The translations under genes were made by a program, and so were the position numbers. Of a stretch of DNA of 57,642 bases, positions 43,429 through 50,713 are shown piece after piece. Numbering within the stretch: position 1 is the stretch's first letter; every line of letters starts with the position of its first letter. The stretch is from assembly GCA_002336485.1 (NCBI GenBank), contig DDCZ01000025.1:361-58002 (forward strand), given 5' to 3'. The notes beneath the pieces were generated by a model. That model was given only the letters and a program-made list of their open reading frames with translations. It was not told the DNA's origin and did no database searches. The DNA is from Flavobacteriales bacterium UBA1993. GTDB taxonomy: Bacteria > Bacteroidota > Bacteroidia > Flavobacteriales_G > Salibacteraceae.

Positions 43429-44766
43429 CTAGAGTAATTCGTTTGCCAAATTAGCTAACTCGGATCGTTCACCTTTCGTTAATGAAACATGCGCAAATAA
43501 GTGATTGCCCTTTAATCGATCGATAATATAGCTAAGCCCGTTGGATTGTTCATCAAGATATGGTGTGTCGATTTGCCTGATGTCGCCCGTGAAAATAATC
43601 TTCGTGTTTTCCCCGGCCCTTGTAATGATTGTTTTCACCTCGTGTGGGGTTAAGTTTTGGGCTTCATCGATAATGAAGAACACATTACTCAAACTTCTTC
43701 CGCGAATGAATGCCAAAGGCGTTATCTCGATTTTCTTCTCCTTTAGTGCGATCATAATCTGTTTATGACGCTTTTCGGTCTCATTAAACTGACTTTTTAT
43801 AAACTCAAGATTATCCCATAATGGCTGCATATATGGGTCAATCTTTCTTTCTGCCGAACCGGGCAGAAAGCCTATATCCTTGTTGCTCAATGGAACTATT
43901 GGGCGGGCAAGGATTATCTGCGCGTATTCTTTTCGCTGTTCTAATGCGCTTGCGAGAGCAAGCAATGTCTTACCAGTTCCTGCCACACCTTGCATCGTTA
44001 CCAACTTAATATTGGGATTCATTAAGGCATGCATCGCAAAGGTCTGCTCAGCATTTCGTGGCTTTATACCGTACGAATAGAGTTTCTCAACTCGCTCTAA
44101 AAGCGACGTCAATGGATTGTAATAGGCTAGGGAAGAGGTCTTTCCATTTTTGAAAATGTAATAATGGTTGTCGATCAATTTTGAAACTACGCTCAAGTCA
44201 TCGGTGAATCCAGCAGTATACAGCTTTCGTATATAGTCACTATCTACGTTGTCAATAGTGGCGTTTCCTTTATACAGGTCATCGATATCCTCAATTTTCC
44301 CTGTTTCATAATCCTCTGCCTGTAAGTTTAGCGCCTTTGCTTTAAGTCTAAGATTAATGTCTTTGGTCACAAGCGCAACCTTTGCTTCTTTTTCGATTTC
44401 AGCTAAGTGCAAAACCGTGTTGAGAATTTTGTGATCGGCCTTTTTGTCCGCGAAAATTCGTTCTGCATCCACCTTCAGGTTACCATTGGTTAAAATGATT
44501 TTGAATTTCCCTTTTTTGTTGCCCTCAAGAGGAATCCATTCTTGCAACGTGAAGTTGGCGCTGAGTCTGTCTATTAAGCGAATAAATTCTCGTGCCTCGT
44601 AATTCTTGCTATCCGAGCCTCGTTTGAAATTATCAAGTTCTTCTAAAACGGTGATGGGAAGGCAAATGTCATGCTCTTCGAAATTGTTGATTGCCTGATG
44701 ATCATGTAAAATTACAGAGGTATCTAGAACAAATATTTTTCTAGCAGGCTTCTTTTTTGCGGGCAT
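43429..44766 (-). CDS. PhoH2-type PIN-PhoH protein
   Basis: A 445-residue protein of the PhoH2 class. The N-terminal PIN RNase domain (about 10-150) starts FVLDTSVILHD with the catalytic Asp and ends with VTKDINLRLKA. The C-terminal PhoH ATPase domain (about 235-440) has the P-loop GVAGTGKTLL, the DEAQN Walker B and a sensor FTGDIRQID. PhoH2 proteins couple RNA unwinding to sequence-specific cleavage; in other bacteria they are toxins of phoAT-phoH2 operons. No antitoxin-like gene precedes it here, only a TAACTTCG promoter element. It heads the operon with the zinc-ribbon and membrane protein genes. Confidence 0.9.
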   Translation of the reverse strand: MPAKKKPARKIFVLDTSVILHDHQAINNFEEHDICLPITVLEELDNFKRGSDSKNYEAREFIRLIDRLSANFTLQEWIPLEGNKKGKFKIILTNGNLKVDAERIFADKKADHKILNTVLHLAEIEKEAKVALVTKDINLRLKAKALNLQAEDYETGKIEDIDDLYKGNATIDNVDSDYIRKLYTAGFTDDLSVVSKLIDNHYYIFKNGKTSSLAYYNPLTSLLERVEKLYSYGIKPRNAEQTFAMHALMNPNIKLVTMQGVAGTGKTLLALASALEQRKEYAQIILARPIVPLSNKDIGFLPGSAERKIDPYMQPLWDNLEFIKSQFNETEKRHKQIMIALKEKKIEITPLAFIRGRSLSNVFFIIDEAQNLTPHEVKTIITRAGENTKIIFTGDIRQIDTPYLDEQSNGLSYIIDRLKGNHLFAHVSLTKGERSELANLANELL

Positions 44767-44785
44767 AGTTTCTTGTTACTACCCT

Positions 44786-44793
44786 CGAAGTTA
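44786..44793 (-). promoter_or_regulatory. -7 promoter element for the phoH operon (TAACTTCG)
   Basis: The minus strand reads TAACTTCG, the TTCG variant, 20 bp upstream of the phoH ATG. Confidence 0.5.
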
Positions 44794-44866
44794 GGACTTG
44801 AAGCACCAAATTTTGAAAATATCCGCAACAAGTAATTAACCAACGATGTTGATAAGGCGATATGGG

Positions 44867-45265
44867 TTAAGCGTTCTCTGCGAAATAGGCTTGCATGGGC
44901 TCGAAGTAGTGTTCCGTCCATCCATTCTTATAGCGGATTCCTTGTCCTTCAGGAATCTGAGTTTGGGTTAGCGTAAGTTCACAGTCAGTACCTTGCTCTT
45001 CAAGTTCAATTTCGAGAACCGAATCTTTTGAACCCTCGGGAAACTCCGTTGTGCGCCACGTCTGAATGATCTTGCTTTTCTCGATAAGCTCGACATTTTG
45101 GCCCGTTATGTATGCGTCATACGCTGAGAATGATGCCCCTACTCGGTTAGAACAAACGCAGTGGCTTGACGTAAATGCAGAATGGGTGTCTGAGTTAAGC
45201 AGAGAGTCGTACACGTTGCTTGCCGAGACATCAGTAAACCGAAAATTCATCTTAATTGTATCCAT
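44867..45265 (-). CDS. SRPBCC/AHSA1-like START-fold protein
   Basis: A 132-residue protein of the Aha1/START-like (SRPBCC) fold. It starts RFTDVSASNVYDSLLNSD, the family's alpha-beta N-terminus, then HCVCSNRVGASFSAYDAYITGQNVE, IIQTWRTTEFPEGSKDSVLEIELEEQGTDC and a final GWTEHYFEPMQAYFA helix. Such proteins bind hydrophobic ligands or modulate Hsp90; substrate unknown. It starts 1 bp after the glycosyltransferase stop and so is in its operon. ATG 45250 is an alternative start (MNFRF). A similar fold protein is encoded nearby at 47914. Confidence 0.8.
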   Translation of the reverse strand: MDTIKMNFRFTDVSASNVYDSLLNSDTHSAFTSSHCVCSNRVGASFSAYDAYITGQNVELIEKSKIIQTWRTTEFPEGSKDSVLEIELEEQGTDCELTLTQTQIPEGQGIRYKNGWTEHYFEPMQAYFAENA

Positions 45266-45266
45266 G

Positions 45267-46427
45267 TCAAAAAGATTGCGAAATGTTTTGAGCGAATTTA
45301 GACCAACTGAAGTTGGCGATTACATAACTATTTCCTCTGCGGGCAAGATCGGTACGAAGCGCTTCATTTTCTAATAGATTCGAAATATGCATGGCCAATT
45401 CGCTCGGAGTATCTCCGATTAATACTTCATCGTTTGATTTTGCCATAAGGGCATTGTTTGCCAACGACGTCGTCACCGAGGGAACGTTAAGGGCCATGGC
45501 TTCCAACAGTTTGTTTTGTAACCCGGTGTTTACAATCATCGGAGCCACAAAGACTTTTGCATTTCTATATACCTCCGCAATGTCATCGACCCACCCGGTT
45601 ACGATTACCTTTTCAGAGGCAAGTGATCGTACTTGAGGAGTTGGTGTTGCACCTGCCAAGCACAGAATTGCGTCTGGGTATTTTGACCAGACGATGGGCA
45701 TTATCTCATTCACTAGAAATTTCGCGCTTTCTACATTTGGTCGATAGGCCATGTTTCCAGTAAAAAGGACATCGTACTTTTTACTTTTCTGAGAGGCGGA
45801 CTGGGCCTCAAGTAAAGCTGGATCTATTCCATTGGCTACGACGGTTAAGTCCCTTAAATGTATGAGTTGCTCCTTGTCCTGATTTGAAATGATATACCGA
45901 TGTGTGAACTCGTCTTGAACGATACCCTCGTAGTTTTCGAGGCGTTTCGATTCGAGTTTCATGAGCATAGAAAGAGGCCATGAGGCACCTTTGGCCATAC
46001 GCCACATTCCGACCGAAAAAGCATCCATGTAGTCAAGGGACTTAGGGATGATGGTATACTTTCTTACGTATTCAGCCGTACGAACCAGTTGGCAAAAAAT
46101 ATGGTCTGGAACATTTCGATCTAGGAATCGATCAAATGCTTTTTGAGCTCCCTTCGAATAAAAGTAACTGACTTGATAAGGAAGAGGGTTGAACATTCCC
46201 TTTGCCAATCGAATGAGGATGTTAAGTCGCGATAGGCGTTGAATGTGAACCTCGGTGCAGATCTCCTTTAACTTAGCTTCGGCCTTCGGGTCAACCTTCG
46301 AGTCAGTCAAACAAAAAAGTGCCACATCATGATCCTTTGACCATTCTCGAATGAAATGATAGGCGCGTAACTTGTCACCCTTTTCAAGGGGCCATGGAAC
46401 TCTGCTTAAAACGACCATTAATTTCAT
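45267..46427 (-). CDS. GT4-family glycosyltransferase
   Basis: A 386-residue GT-B glycosyltransferase. The N-terminal domain opens VVLSRVPWPLEKGDKLRAYHFIREWS and holds a family-like KSLDYMDAFS region. The C-terminal nucleotide-sugar domain has LFTGNMAYRPNVESAKFLVNEI, ILCLAGATPTPQVRSLASEKVIVTGWVDD and the donor-binding VFVAPMIVNTGLQNKLLEAMALNVPSV. It resembles the TIGR03087 type that accompanies exopolysaccharide or exosortase systems. Acceptor unknown. It lies 7 bp after lptF and 1 bp before the SRPBCC gene. Confidence 0.83.
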   Translation of the reverse strand: MKLMVVLSRVPWPLEKGDKLRAYHFIREWSKDHDVALFCLTDSKVDPKAEAKLKEICTEVHIQRLSRLNILIRLAKGMFNPLPYQVSYFYSKGAQKAFDRFLDRNVPDHIFCQLVRTAEYVRKYTIIPKSLDYMDAFSVGMWRMAKGASWPLSMLMKLESKRLENYEGIVQDEFTHRYIISNQDKEQLIHLRDLTVVANGIDPALLEAQSASQKSKKYDVLFTGNMAYRPNVESAKFLVNEIMPIVWSKYPDAILCLAGATPTPQVRSLASEKVIVTGWVDDIAEVYRNAKVFVAPMIVNTGLQNKLLEAMALNVPSVTTSLANNALMAKSNDEVLIGDTPSELAMHISNLLENEALRTDLARRGNSYVIANFSWSKFAQNISQSF

Positions 46428-46434
46428 AAATGAA

Positions 46435-47868
46435 TTATTCTGGAGTCGTTAGCCGCTTTTTGCGTTTGAATATTTTGAATATGCGCTCGATGCCTTTTGT
46501 GTAGGTTTCAAGGTCTAGAATCTTACTGTCGGTGCTTGCTTGATACGTAAGGTAGAGTCCGATAGGCAATAAGATTATTGTAGCGACCCACATGGCCTTG
46601 CCTGCCTCAATTTCATTTTGTTTGGCCAGCTTTTCAAACGTGATTGAAGTAATGTGATAGGCTAGAAAGAATAAGACAGAGATGACTACTGGTAGGCCCA
46701 ATCCGCCTTTTCGAATAATAGCGCCAAGGGGAGCGCCAATAAAGAATAGAATAATGCACGCAATGGAGAGGGTGAATTTCCTATGCCATTCAATCAGGTG
46801 TCTATTTATGTTGCGCAGCGAACCGGCCAGTATTTCGCCCTTGGACCCGAGGTTTGTTTTGGTCTGTCGGAGGTTGGAAATGGCCGTTTCCATAAATTGA
46901 TCTTGGCGTATATCTACAAAATGCTCGAATTGGGCAATCATGGCGCTGTCCGTTACTAACGTTTTTTTCACCGAATCGAGATCCTTAATCTTGATTGTGC
47001 GATTGATGATGTTTGCATCGAGTTCATGTTTTTTTCGGACATGACGCACGGAGTGCGAATCGATTGCTTCCTCCAATTGCCCAAGGGTGAGCATTTGATA
47101 ATTGTCCTTAAAAATCTCCTTATCCGTACGCTCCATCTCAAATCCGCTTAAGTCAAAGCGCATAATTTCGGAGTCAAACTCGGAAAGAATATGCGGTTTG
47201 TTTTCTCCTTCAAGTTCTTCGTAGCTCGACCCATTCTCCAGCTCGAAAAGCAGGTAGCGTTCATCAGCGCTCATTTCCATTCGACCCTTTTCGGCTCTAA
47301 TTACATGCGGATTGCCACCTTTTTCGTTTGTGTGATCATAAATGAGGATGTCGTTTAATCCTTGGCCATCTGGGTCCTTCTTGGCCACTCGAATCACATA
47401 ACCCTCGATGCCGCTATAGTAAGTGCCATCTGTGATATCGAAGGCTGGCTTTTTGTGCCGAATGTCATATAAAAGTGTGGCAAACTCAAGATTGGCTTTG
47501 GGCCAGATGTAGTTGGTGAACATGAACGCCGACATGCTAGTGAAAAGGGTTACGAGCAACAGTGGAAACATGATTCTAAACAAACCCATGCCGCTAGACT
47601 TCATTGCTACCAGTTCGTAGTGTTCGCCGAAACTACCGAAGGTCATAATGGACGCAAGAAGTATGGCAAGTGGCAGCGCCATTGGAACTAGGTTGGCCGA
47701 AGCATAAAAAAGCAATTCAGCAACGAGGTACCACTCCAGTCCTTTACCGACAAGCTCGTCAATGTACTTCCACAAAAACTGCATTACGAAAATGAAGAGC
47801 GTAATGAAGAACGTAAGAATGAACGGTCCTAAGTAGGACTTGATTATAAGGATGTGAAGTTTCTTCAA
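46435..47868 (-). CDS. LptF/LptG family lipopolysaccharide-export permease
   Basis: A 477-residue inner-membrane permease of the YjgP/YjgQ family, which with LptB moves lipopolysaccharide to the outer membrane. It has three N-terminal helices (IIKSYLGPFILTFF onwards), a large periplasmic jellyroll (about 120-330), and three C-terminal helices with FIGAPLGAIIRKGGLGLPVVISV. I start at TTG 47868 (MKKLHILIIKSYLG). The longer frame starts with the TTG at 47889, which is part of the -7 promoter element itself at 47887-47894 and so cannot be translated. First gene of the operon with the glycosyltransferase and SRPBCC protein. Confidence 0.85.
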   Translation of the reverse strand: MKKLHILIIKSYLGPFILTFFITLFIFVMQFLWKYIDELVGKGLEWYLVAELLFYASANLVPMALPLAILLASIMTFGSFGEHYELVAMKSSGMGLFRIMFPLLLVTLFTSMSAFMFTNYIWPKANLEFATLLYDIRHKKPAFDITDGTYYSGIEGYVIRVAKKDPDGQGLNDILIYDHTNEKGGNPHVIRAEKGRMEMSADERYLLFELENGSSYEELEGENKPHILSEFDSEIMRFDLSGFEMERTDKEIFKDNYQMLTLGQLEEAIDSHSVRHVRKKHELDANIINRTIKIKDLDSVKKTLVTDSAMIAQFEHFVDIRQDQFMETAISNLRQTKTNLGSKGEILAGSLRNINRHLIEWHRKFTLSIACIILFFIGAPLGAIIRKGGLGLPVVISVLFFLAYHITSITFEKLAKQNEIEAGKAMWVATIILLPIGLYLTYQASTDSKILDLETYTKGIERIFKIFKRKKRLTTPE

Positions 47869-47886
47869 GAATTCTATTCTGTGAAG

Positions 47887-47894
47887 CAAAGATA
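47887..47894 (-). promoter_or_regulatory. -7 promoter element for the lptF operon (TATCTTTG)
   Basis: The minus strand reads TATCTTTG, an exact consensus match, 18 bp upstream of TTG 47868. It overlaps the TTG at 47889 that a longest-frame call would use. Confidence 0.6.
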
Positions 47895-47913
47895 GATAGC
47901 GACGATGTTAAAA

Positions 47914-48297
47914 TTACCCGCCGAGGATGTGACGTAGCTCATTGATTTGAGATTCCCACAGTCGAGACTGCTCATCAACTTCATCTTCTTCCGCGAAATC
48001 AGTGACAAATAATCCAACATCTCCTGTAAGTGGATCTATGCGGATGGCGAATTCAAAATAGTAGTCAGTGCCTTCATCTTCAAGCATTTGATACTTGATA
48101 AAGAGGTCTTGTTTCTTACCTAGGATTTTGGCTTCTTCGACGCTGCCGTCCCACTCAAACCTAGCCTGATCATTCTTAATTGTAACATCATCGGCGAACC
48201 ATTCAGATAGGCCGGTGCTCGTAGACAAACACTGATAAAGAATCCTAACGGATGATTTTACCGAAAATTCCAACTCGATTTTTTGCTTATCCGCCAT
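47914..48297 (-). CDS. START-like domain protein
   Basis: A 127-residue SRPBCC/START-like protein. Its N-terminus reads KIELEFSVKSSVRILYQCLSTSTGLSEWFADDV, typical of this fold, with an acidic C-terminal helix (EEDEVDEQSRLWESQINELRHIL). In Bacteroidota this type often lies near the aminodeoxychorismate or lpt genes, as it does here, but no function is established. The 45-bp gap to lptF contains the lptF promoter. It is a second START-like gene within 3 kb, together with the one at 44867; the two are not close in sequence. Confidence 0.78.
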   Translation of the reverse strand: MADKQKIELEFSVKSSVRILYQCLSTSTGLSEWFADDVTIKNDQARFEWDGSVEEAKILGKKQDLFIKYQMLEDEGTDYYFEFAIRIDPLTGDVGLFVTDFAEEDEVDEQSRLWESQINELRHILGG

Positions 48298-48398
48298 TTC
48301 CTATTCTATTATTCTGTCTTTGTTCAAGGCTTGCAATATAAACTTTTGAGTGAATAATCAATACAGAGATTTTAAGTGGTAGGTTAAGATTTGCTGTC

Positions 48399-48583
48399 AA
48401 CCAAAAAAAGACCAGCAAAAGCCAGTCTCATATTCGCAGCGAAGGGGGGATCCCTTCGGCTCTCTTTCAATTCGCTCAGGATAAACTTCTCATTCCATGT
48501 TTATTTCTGCGAAACAAAAAAGGCCTTCACATTAGTGAAGGCCTTCTCGCTAGTTCGTAGCGAAGGGGGGAATCGAACCCCCG
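48399..48583. repeat. 185-bp direct repeat, copy 1
   Basis: Copy 1 of a 185-bp block, repeated without indels at 48885-49069 with a few substitutions. On the minus strand it holds, in order, the T-arm and 3' acceptor of a tRNA-Met, a strong hairpin terminator (48515-48546), a spacer, a second shorter copy of the tRNA 3' acceptor strand (near 48435-48450), and a weaker hairpin at its end. The duplicated unit therefore carries two tRNA 3' ends. Confidence 0.85.
48515..48546 (-). terminator. Terminator in repeat copy 1
   Basis: A perfect stem AGGCCTTCAC / GTGAAGGCCT with loop ATTA, followed on the minus strand by T6. It is placed after the tRNA 3' half. Confidence 0.8.
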
Positions 48584-48610
48584 TCCGCCAGAGGCGGATA
48601 TGAATCCACG
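48558..48610 (-). pseudogene. 3' half of a split tRNA-Met(CAT)
   Basis: On the minus strand this begins in an anticodon arm (GGATTCATATCC with CAT in the loop), continues with an unusual extra hairpin (CCGCC TCT GGCGG) in place of the variable loop, and ends with a T-arm and acceptor strand identical to those of the intact tRNA at 49044. The D-arm and 5' acceptor strand are absent. The GIY-YIG stop codon TAG directly abuts its first base. It cannot form a functional tRNA alone. Confidence 0.65.
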
Positions 48611-48881
48611 CTATTTTATCAAAGTGGATCTAATCCAGGCTCGCCCTTGTCCGGATTTTAAGAAACGCTCTCGTTGGATTACTTCACTTCTTGTTTCAAA
48701 ATGTTCGACATGAAATATTTCCCAAGGTCGGTATCGGACGGTAAATATCTTTTTAGAGAGCTCGTTGTGCCATTCAAATCTCTTGAGATAGTCACAGCTC
48801 TGTCCTAAGGTAGTCACTGCTCTGTCCTATATAAAGCCGGTTGTGACTTTTTGAATAGAGTATGTAGGTTGAGAAACTCAT
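48611..48881 (-). pseudogene. GIY-YIG endonuclease gene broken by a 22-bp tandem duplication
   Basis: A small single-domain GIY-YIG nuclease of about 80 residues. From ATG 48881 the frame reads MSFSTYILYS, then NRLYIGQSSDYL, giving the GIY and YIG-like strands, and stops soon after. A second frame continues DYLKRFEWHN, then YRPWEIFHVEHFETRSEVIQRE and FLKSGQGRAWI to TAG 48611, the rest of the family pattern. The frames are joined by two adjacent 22-bp copies at 48786-48807 and 48808-48829 (two mismatches). Removing one copy restores a single open frame, so the break is recent. Its start is within copy 2's edge terminator region and its stop abuts a tRNA-Met 3' half. Confidence 0.8.
48786..48829. 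repeat. 22-bp tandem duplication in the GIY-YIG gene
   Basis: Two adjacent 22-bp units, 48786-48807 and 48808-48829, with 20 of 22 bases identical. 22 is not a multiple of three, so the extra copy shifts the frame. Confidence 0.9.
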
Positions 48882-48884
48882 CTT

Positions 48885-49069
48885 AACCAATAAAAGACCA
48901 GCAAAAGCTAGTCTTTTATTCGTAGCGAAGGGGGGATCCCTTCGGCTCTCTTTCAATTCGCTCAGGATAAACTTCTCATCCCATGTTTATTTCTGCGAAA
49001 CAAAAAAGGCCTTCACATTAGTGAAGGCCTTCTCGCTACTTCGTAGCGAAGGGGGGAATCGAACCCCCG
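48885..49069. repeat. 185-bp direct repeat, copy 2
   Basis: Copy 2 of the 185-bp block. Its right end is the T-arm and acceptor strand of the intact tRNA-Met at 49044. At its left end a hairpin with stem AAAAGAC(C)AGC / GCT(A)GTCTTTT, one mismatch, is better preserved than in copy 1 and could terminate transcription before the GIY-YIG gene. Confidence 0.85.
49001..49032 (-). terminator. Terminator after tRNA-Met
   Basis: Same perfect stem AGGCCTTCAC / GTGAAGGCCT with a T-run on the minus strand, 12 bp past the tRNA-Met 3' end. Natural terminator of the tRNA. Confidence 0.85.
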
Positions 49070-49117
49070 ACCTCAGGGTTATGAATCCTGCGCTCTAACC
49101 GTCTGAGCTACCTCGCC
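49044..49117 (-). tRNA. tRNA-Met (CAT anticodon), elongator-like
   Basis: A 74-nt tRNA on the minus strand, beginning GGCGAGGTAGCTCAG. Acceptor GGCGAGG pairs with CTTCGCT (one G-T at position 1-72), the D-arm is GCTC/GAGC, the anticodon loop is TTCATAA, the variable loop is AGGTC and the T-arm is GGGGG TTCGATT CCCCC. CCA is not encoded. The anticodon stem CAGGA / CCCTG has an A-C mismatch next to the loop (31-39). The three G-C pairs of initiator tRNAs are absent from the anticodon stem, so it is elongator Met (or Ile2 if C34 is modified). A 5' half copy lies upstream and 3' halves downstream. Confidence 0.88.
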
Positions 49118-49174
49118 ATTATATGTCTTTCCAATCCATCTCGCGCCTTAAGACAGTTGCGAGAATCATGAAAT

Positions 49175-49206
49175 AATCCTGCGCTCTAACCGTCTGGGCT
49201 ACCTCG
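49175..49206 (-). pseudogene. 5' half of a split tRNA-Met
   Basis: Reads on the minus strand as the 5' acceptor remnant, D-arm and 5' anticodon strand of the intact tRNA-Met (one mismatch over 32 bases) and stops matching inside the anticodon loop. The D stem carries GCCC where the tRNA has GCTC. It lies 57 bp upstream of the intact gene. Together with the 3' half at 48558 it would complete a tRNA-Met split in the anticodon arm. Confidence 0.75.
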
Positions 49207-49253
49207 GAAATGCGGCTGCAAATATAATTTTAGCATCAATTAAAACCAGCCAA

Positions 49254-49287
49254 AAAAAAAGCCTTAATCAAATTGATCAAGGCTTTC
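49254..49287 (-). terminator. Rho-independent terminator after lpd
   Basis: Inverted repeat AAAGCCTT(A)ATC / GAT(C)AAGGCTTT with one mismatch and a short AT loop; on the minus strand it is followed by a T-run. It starts about 17 bp past the lpd stop. Confidence 0.75.
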
Positions 49288-49304
49288 TAATTTATTAGTG
49301 AGTT

Positions 49305-50693
49305 CTATAGGTGAATAACTTCATCATAAGCCGCAGCGGCAGCTTCCATAATGGCTTCACTCATAGTAGGGTGTGGGTGCACTGTTTTAATCAACTCGTG
49401 ACCTGTTGTCTCAAGTTTTCGAACAGCGACCAACTCAGCAACCAATTCAGTTACGTTGGCTCCGATCATATGGCCTCCAAGGAGTTCACCGTACTTCGCG
49501 TCAAAAATTAGTTTGACAAAACCATCTGAGTGACCTGAGGCTTTCGCCTTTCCAGATGCGCTGAAAGGGAATTTTCCGATTTTCAATTCGTATCCAGCCT
49601 CTTTTGCTGCTTTTTCTGTTAAACCAACACTTGCAACTTCTGGTGAACAATACGTGCATCCAGGGATGTTTCCGTAATCAAGTGCGTCAGGAGATTGACC
49701 AGCAATTTTTTCAACACAAATAATTCCTTCAGCTGATGCTACATGCGCTAGTGCTTGACCTGGCACACAGTCGCCAATAGCGAATACACCCGGGATGTTG
49801 GTCTCATAGTATTCGTTTACCATGATCTTTCCTCGATCGGTAGCAACTCCAACATCCTCTAATCCTATGTTTTCAATATTCGCAACAATTCCTACTGCCG
49901 AAAGAACTACATCACATTCAATAGTGCCTTCGCCTTTTTTGTCTTTGTAATTAACCGTGCAACCTTTCGCGGAAGTTTTTACCTCAGTAACCTCGGTGCC
50001 GGTCATAACACTCATTCCAGACTTTTTGAAGCTTCGGCCAAGTTGCTTGCTTACTTCTTCGTCTTCAACTGGAACAATGTTGTCTAAGTATTCGATAAGC
50101 GTAACCTCTGTGCCCAGTGTCTGATAGAAATATGCAAACTCAGAACCGATGGCGCCGGATCCCATAACAACCATTTTCTTTGGTTGGGTTGGAAGGGTCA
50201 TTGCTTCGCGATATCCAATAATCTTTTTACCGTCTTGCTTAATGTGAGGAAGCTCTCTGGATCGAGCACCCGTTGCAACGATGATGCTTTTCGCAGTCAC
50301 CTCTTTTGACTTGCCTTTGTCATCGGTCACCTCAAGTTTACCTGCAGCCTTCAGCTTGCCTGTACCAATGATAACTTCGATTTTATTCTTTTTCATGAGA
50401 AACTCTACGCCCTTACTCATGCTTCCAGCAACATCTCGACTTCTGCCAATAATTGACTTGAAATCCGCTTTATGGTCAGAAACGGTAATGCCGTAGTCTC
50501 CAGCATGATTTAAATAATCAAAGACCTGAGCGCTTTTTAGAAGTGCTTTTGTTGGAATACAACCCCAGTTTAAGCATATACCGCCAAGCGATTCACGCTC
50601 AACAATTGCTGTTTTCAAACCGAGTTGCGATGCTCTAATGGCTGCTACGTATCCGCCTGGGCCACTTCCTAATACTATAAGATCAAAATCCAT
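49305..50693 (-). CDS. lpd: Dihydrolipoyl dehydrogenase
   Basis: A 462-residue FAD disulfide oxidoreductase, the E3 subunit of 2-oxoacid dehydrogenase complexes and the glycine cleavage system. The FAD fold starts LIVLGSGPGGYVAAI. The redox motif GGICLNWGCIPTKALLKS has the two cysteines five residues apart. GSGAIGSEFAYF is the NAD motif, AIGDCVPG the second FAD motif, and HPHPTMSEA at the C-terminus has the catalytic His. No E1 or E2 genes are adjacent. A TAAATTCG promoter element lies 20 bp upstream. Confidence 0.95.
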   Translation of the reverse strand: MDFDLIVLGSGPGGYVAAIRASQLGLKTAIVERESLGGICLNWGCIPTKALLKSAQVFDYLNHAGDYGITVSDHKADFKSIIGRSRDVAGSMSKGVEFLMKKNKIEVIIGTGKLKAAGKLEVTDDKGKSKEVTAKSIIVATGARSRELPHIKQDGKKIIGYREAMTLPTQPKKMVVMGSGAIGSEFAYFYQTLGTEVTLIEYLDNIVPVEDEEVSKQLGRSFKKSGMSVMTGTEVTEVKTSAKGCTVNYKDKKGEGTIECDVVLSAVGIVANIENIGLEDVGVATDRGKIMVNEYYETNIPGVFAIGDCVPGQALAHVASAEGIICVEKIAGQSPDALDYGNIPGCTYCSPEVASVGLTEKAAKEAGYELKIGKFPFSASGKAKASGHSDGFVKLIFDAKYGELLGGHMIGANVTELVAELVAVRKLETTGHELIKTVHPHPTMSEAIMEAAAAAYDEVIHL

Positions 50694-50713
50694 GGAATGT
50701 AAATGTTTGTCCG

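Noticed and set aside
43429..44766. PhoH as phosphate-starvation regulator
   Set aside because: The name is historic; the PIN-PhoH architecture points to an RNA-processing enzyme and no pho genes are near.
48391..48603. 70-codon plus-strand frame across the tRNA repeat block
   Set aside because: It crosses a terminator hairpin and a tRNA 3' half and has no protein-like pattern.
48399..49069. CRISPR array
   Set aside because: Only two long copies of a 185-bp unit and no regular short repeats or spacers.
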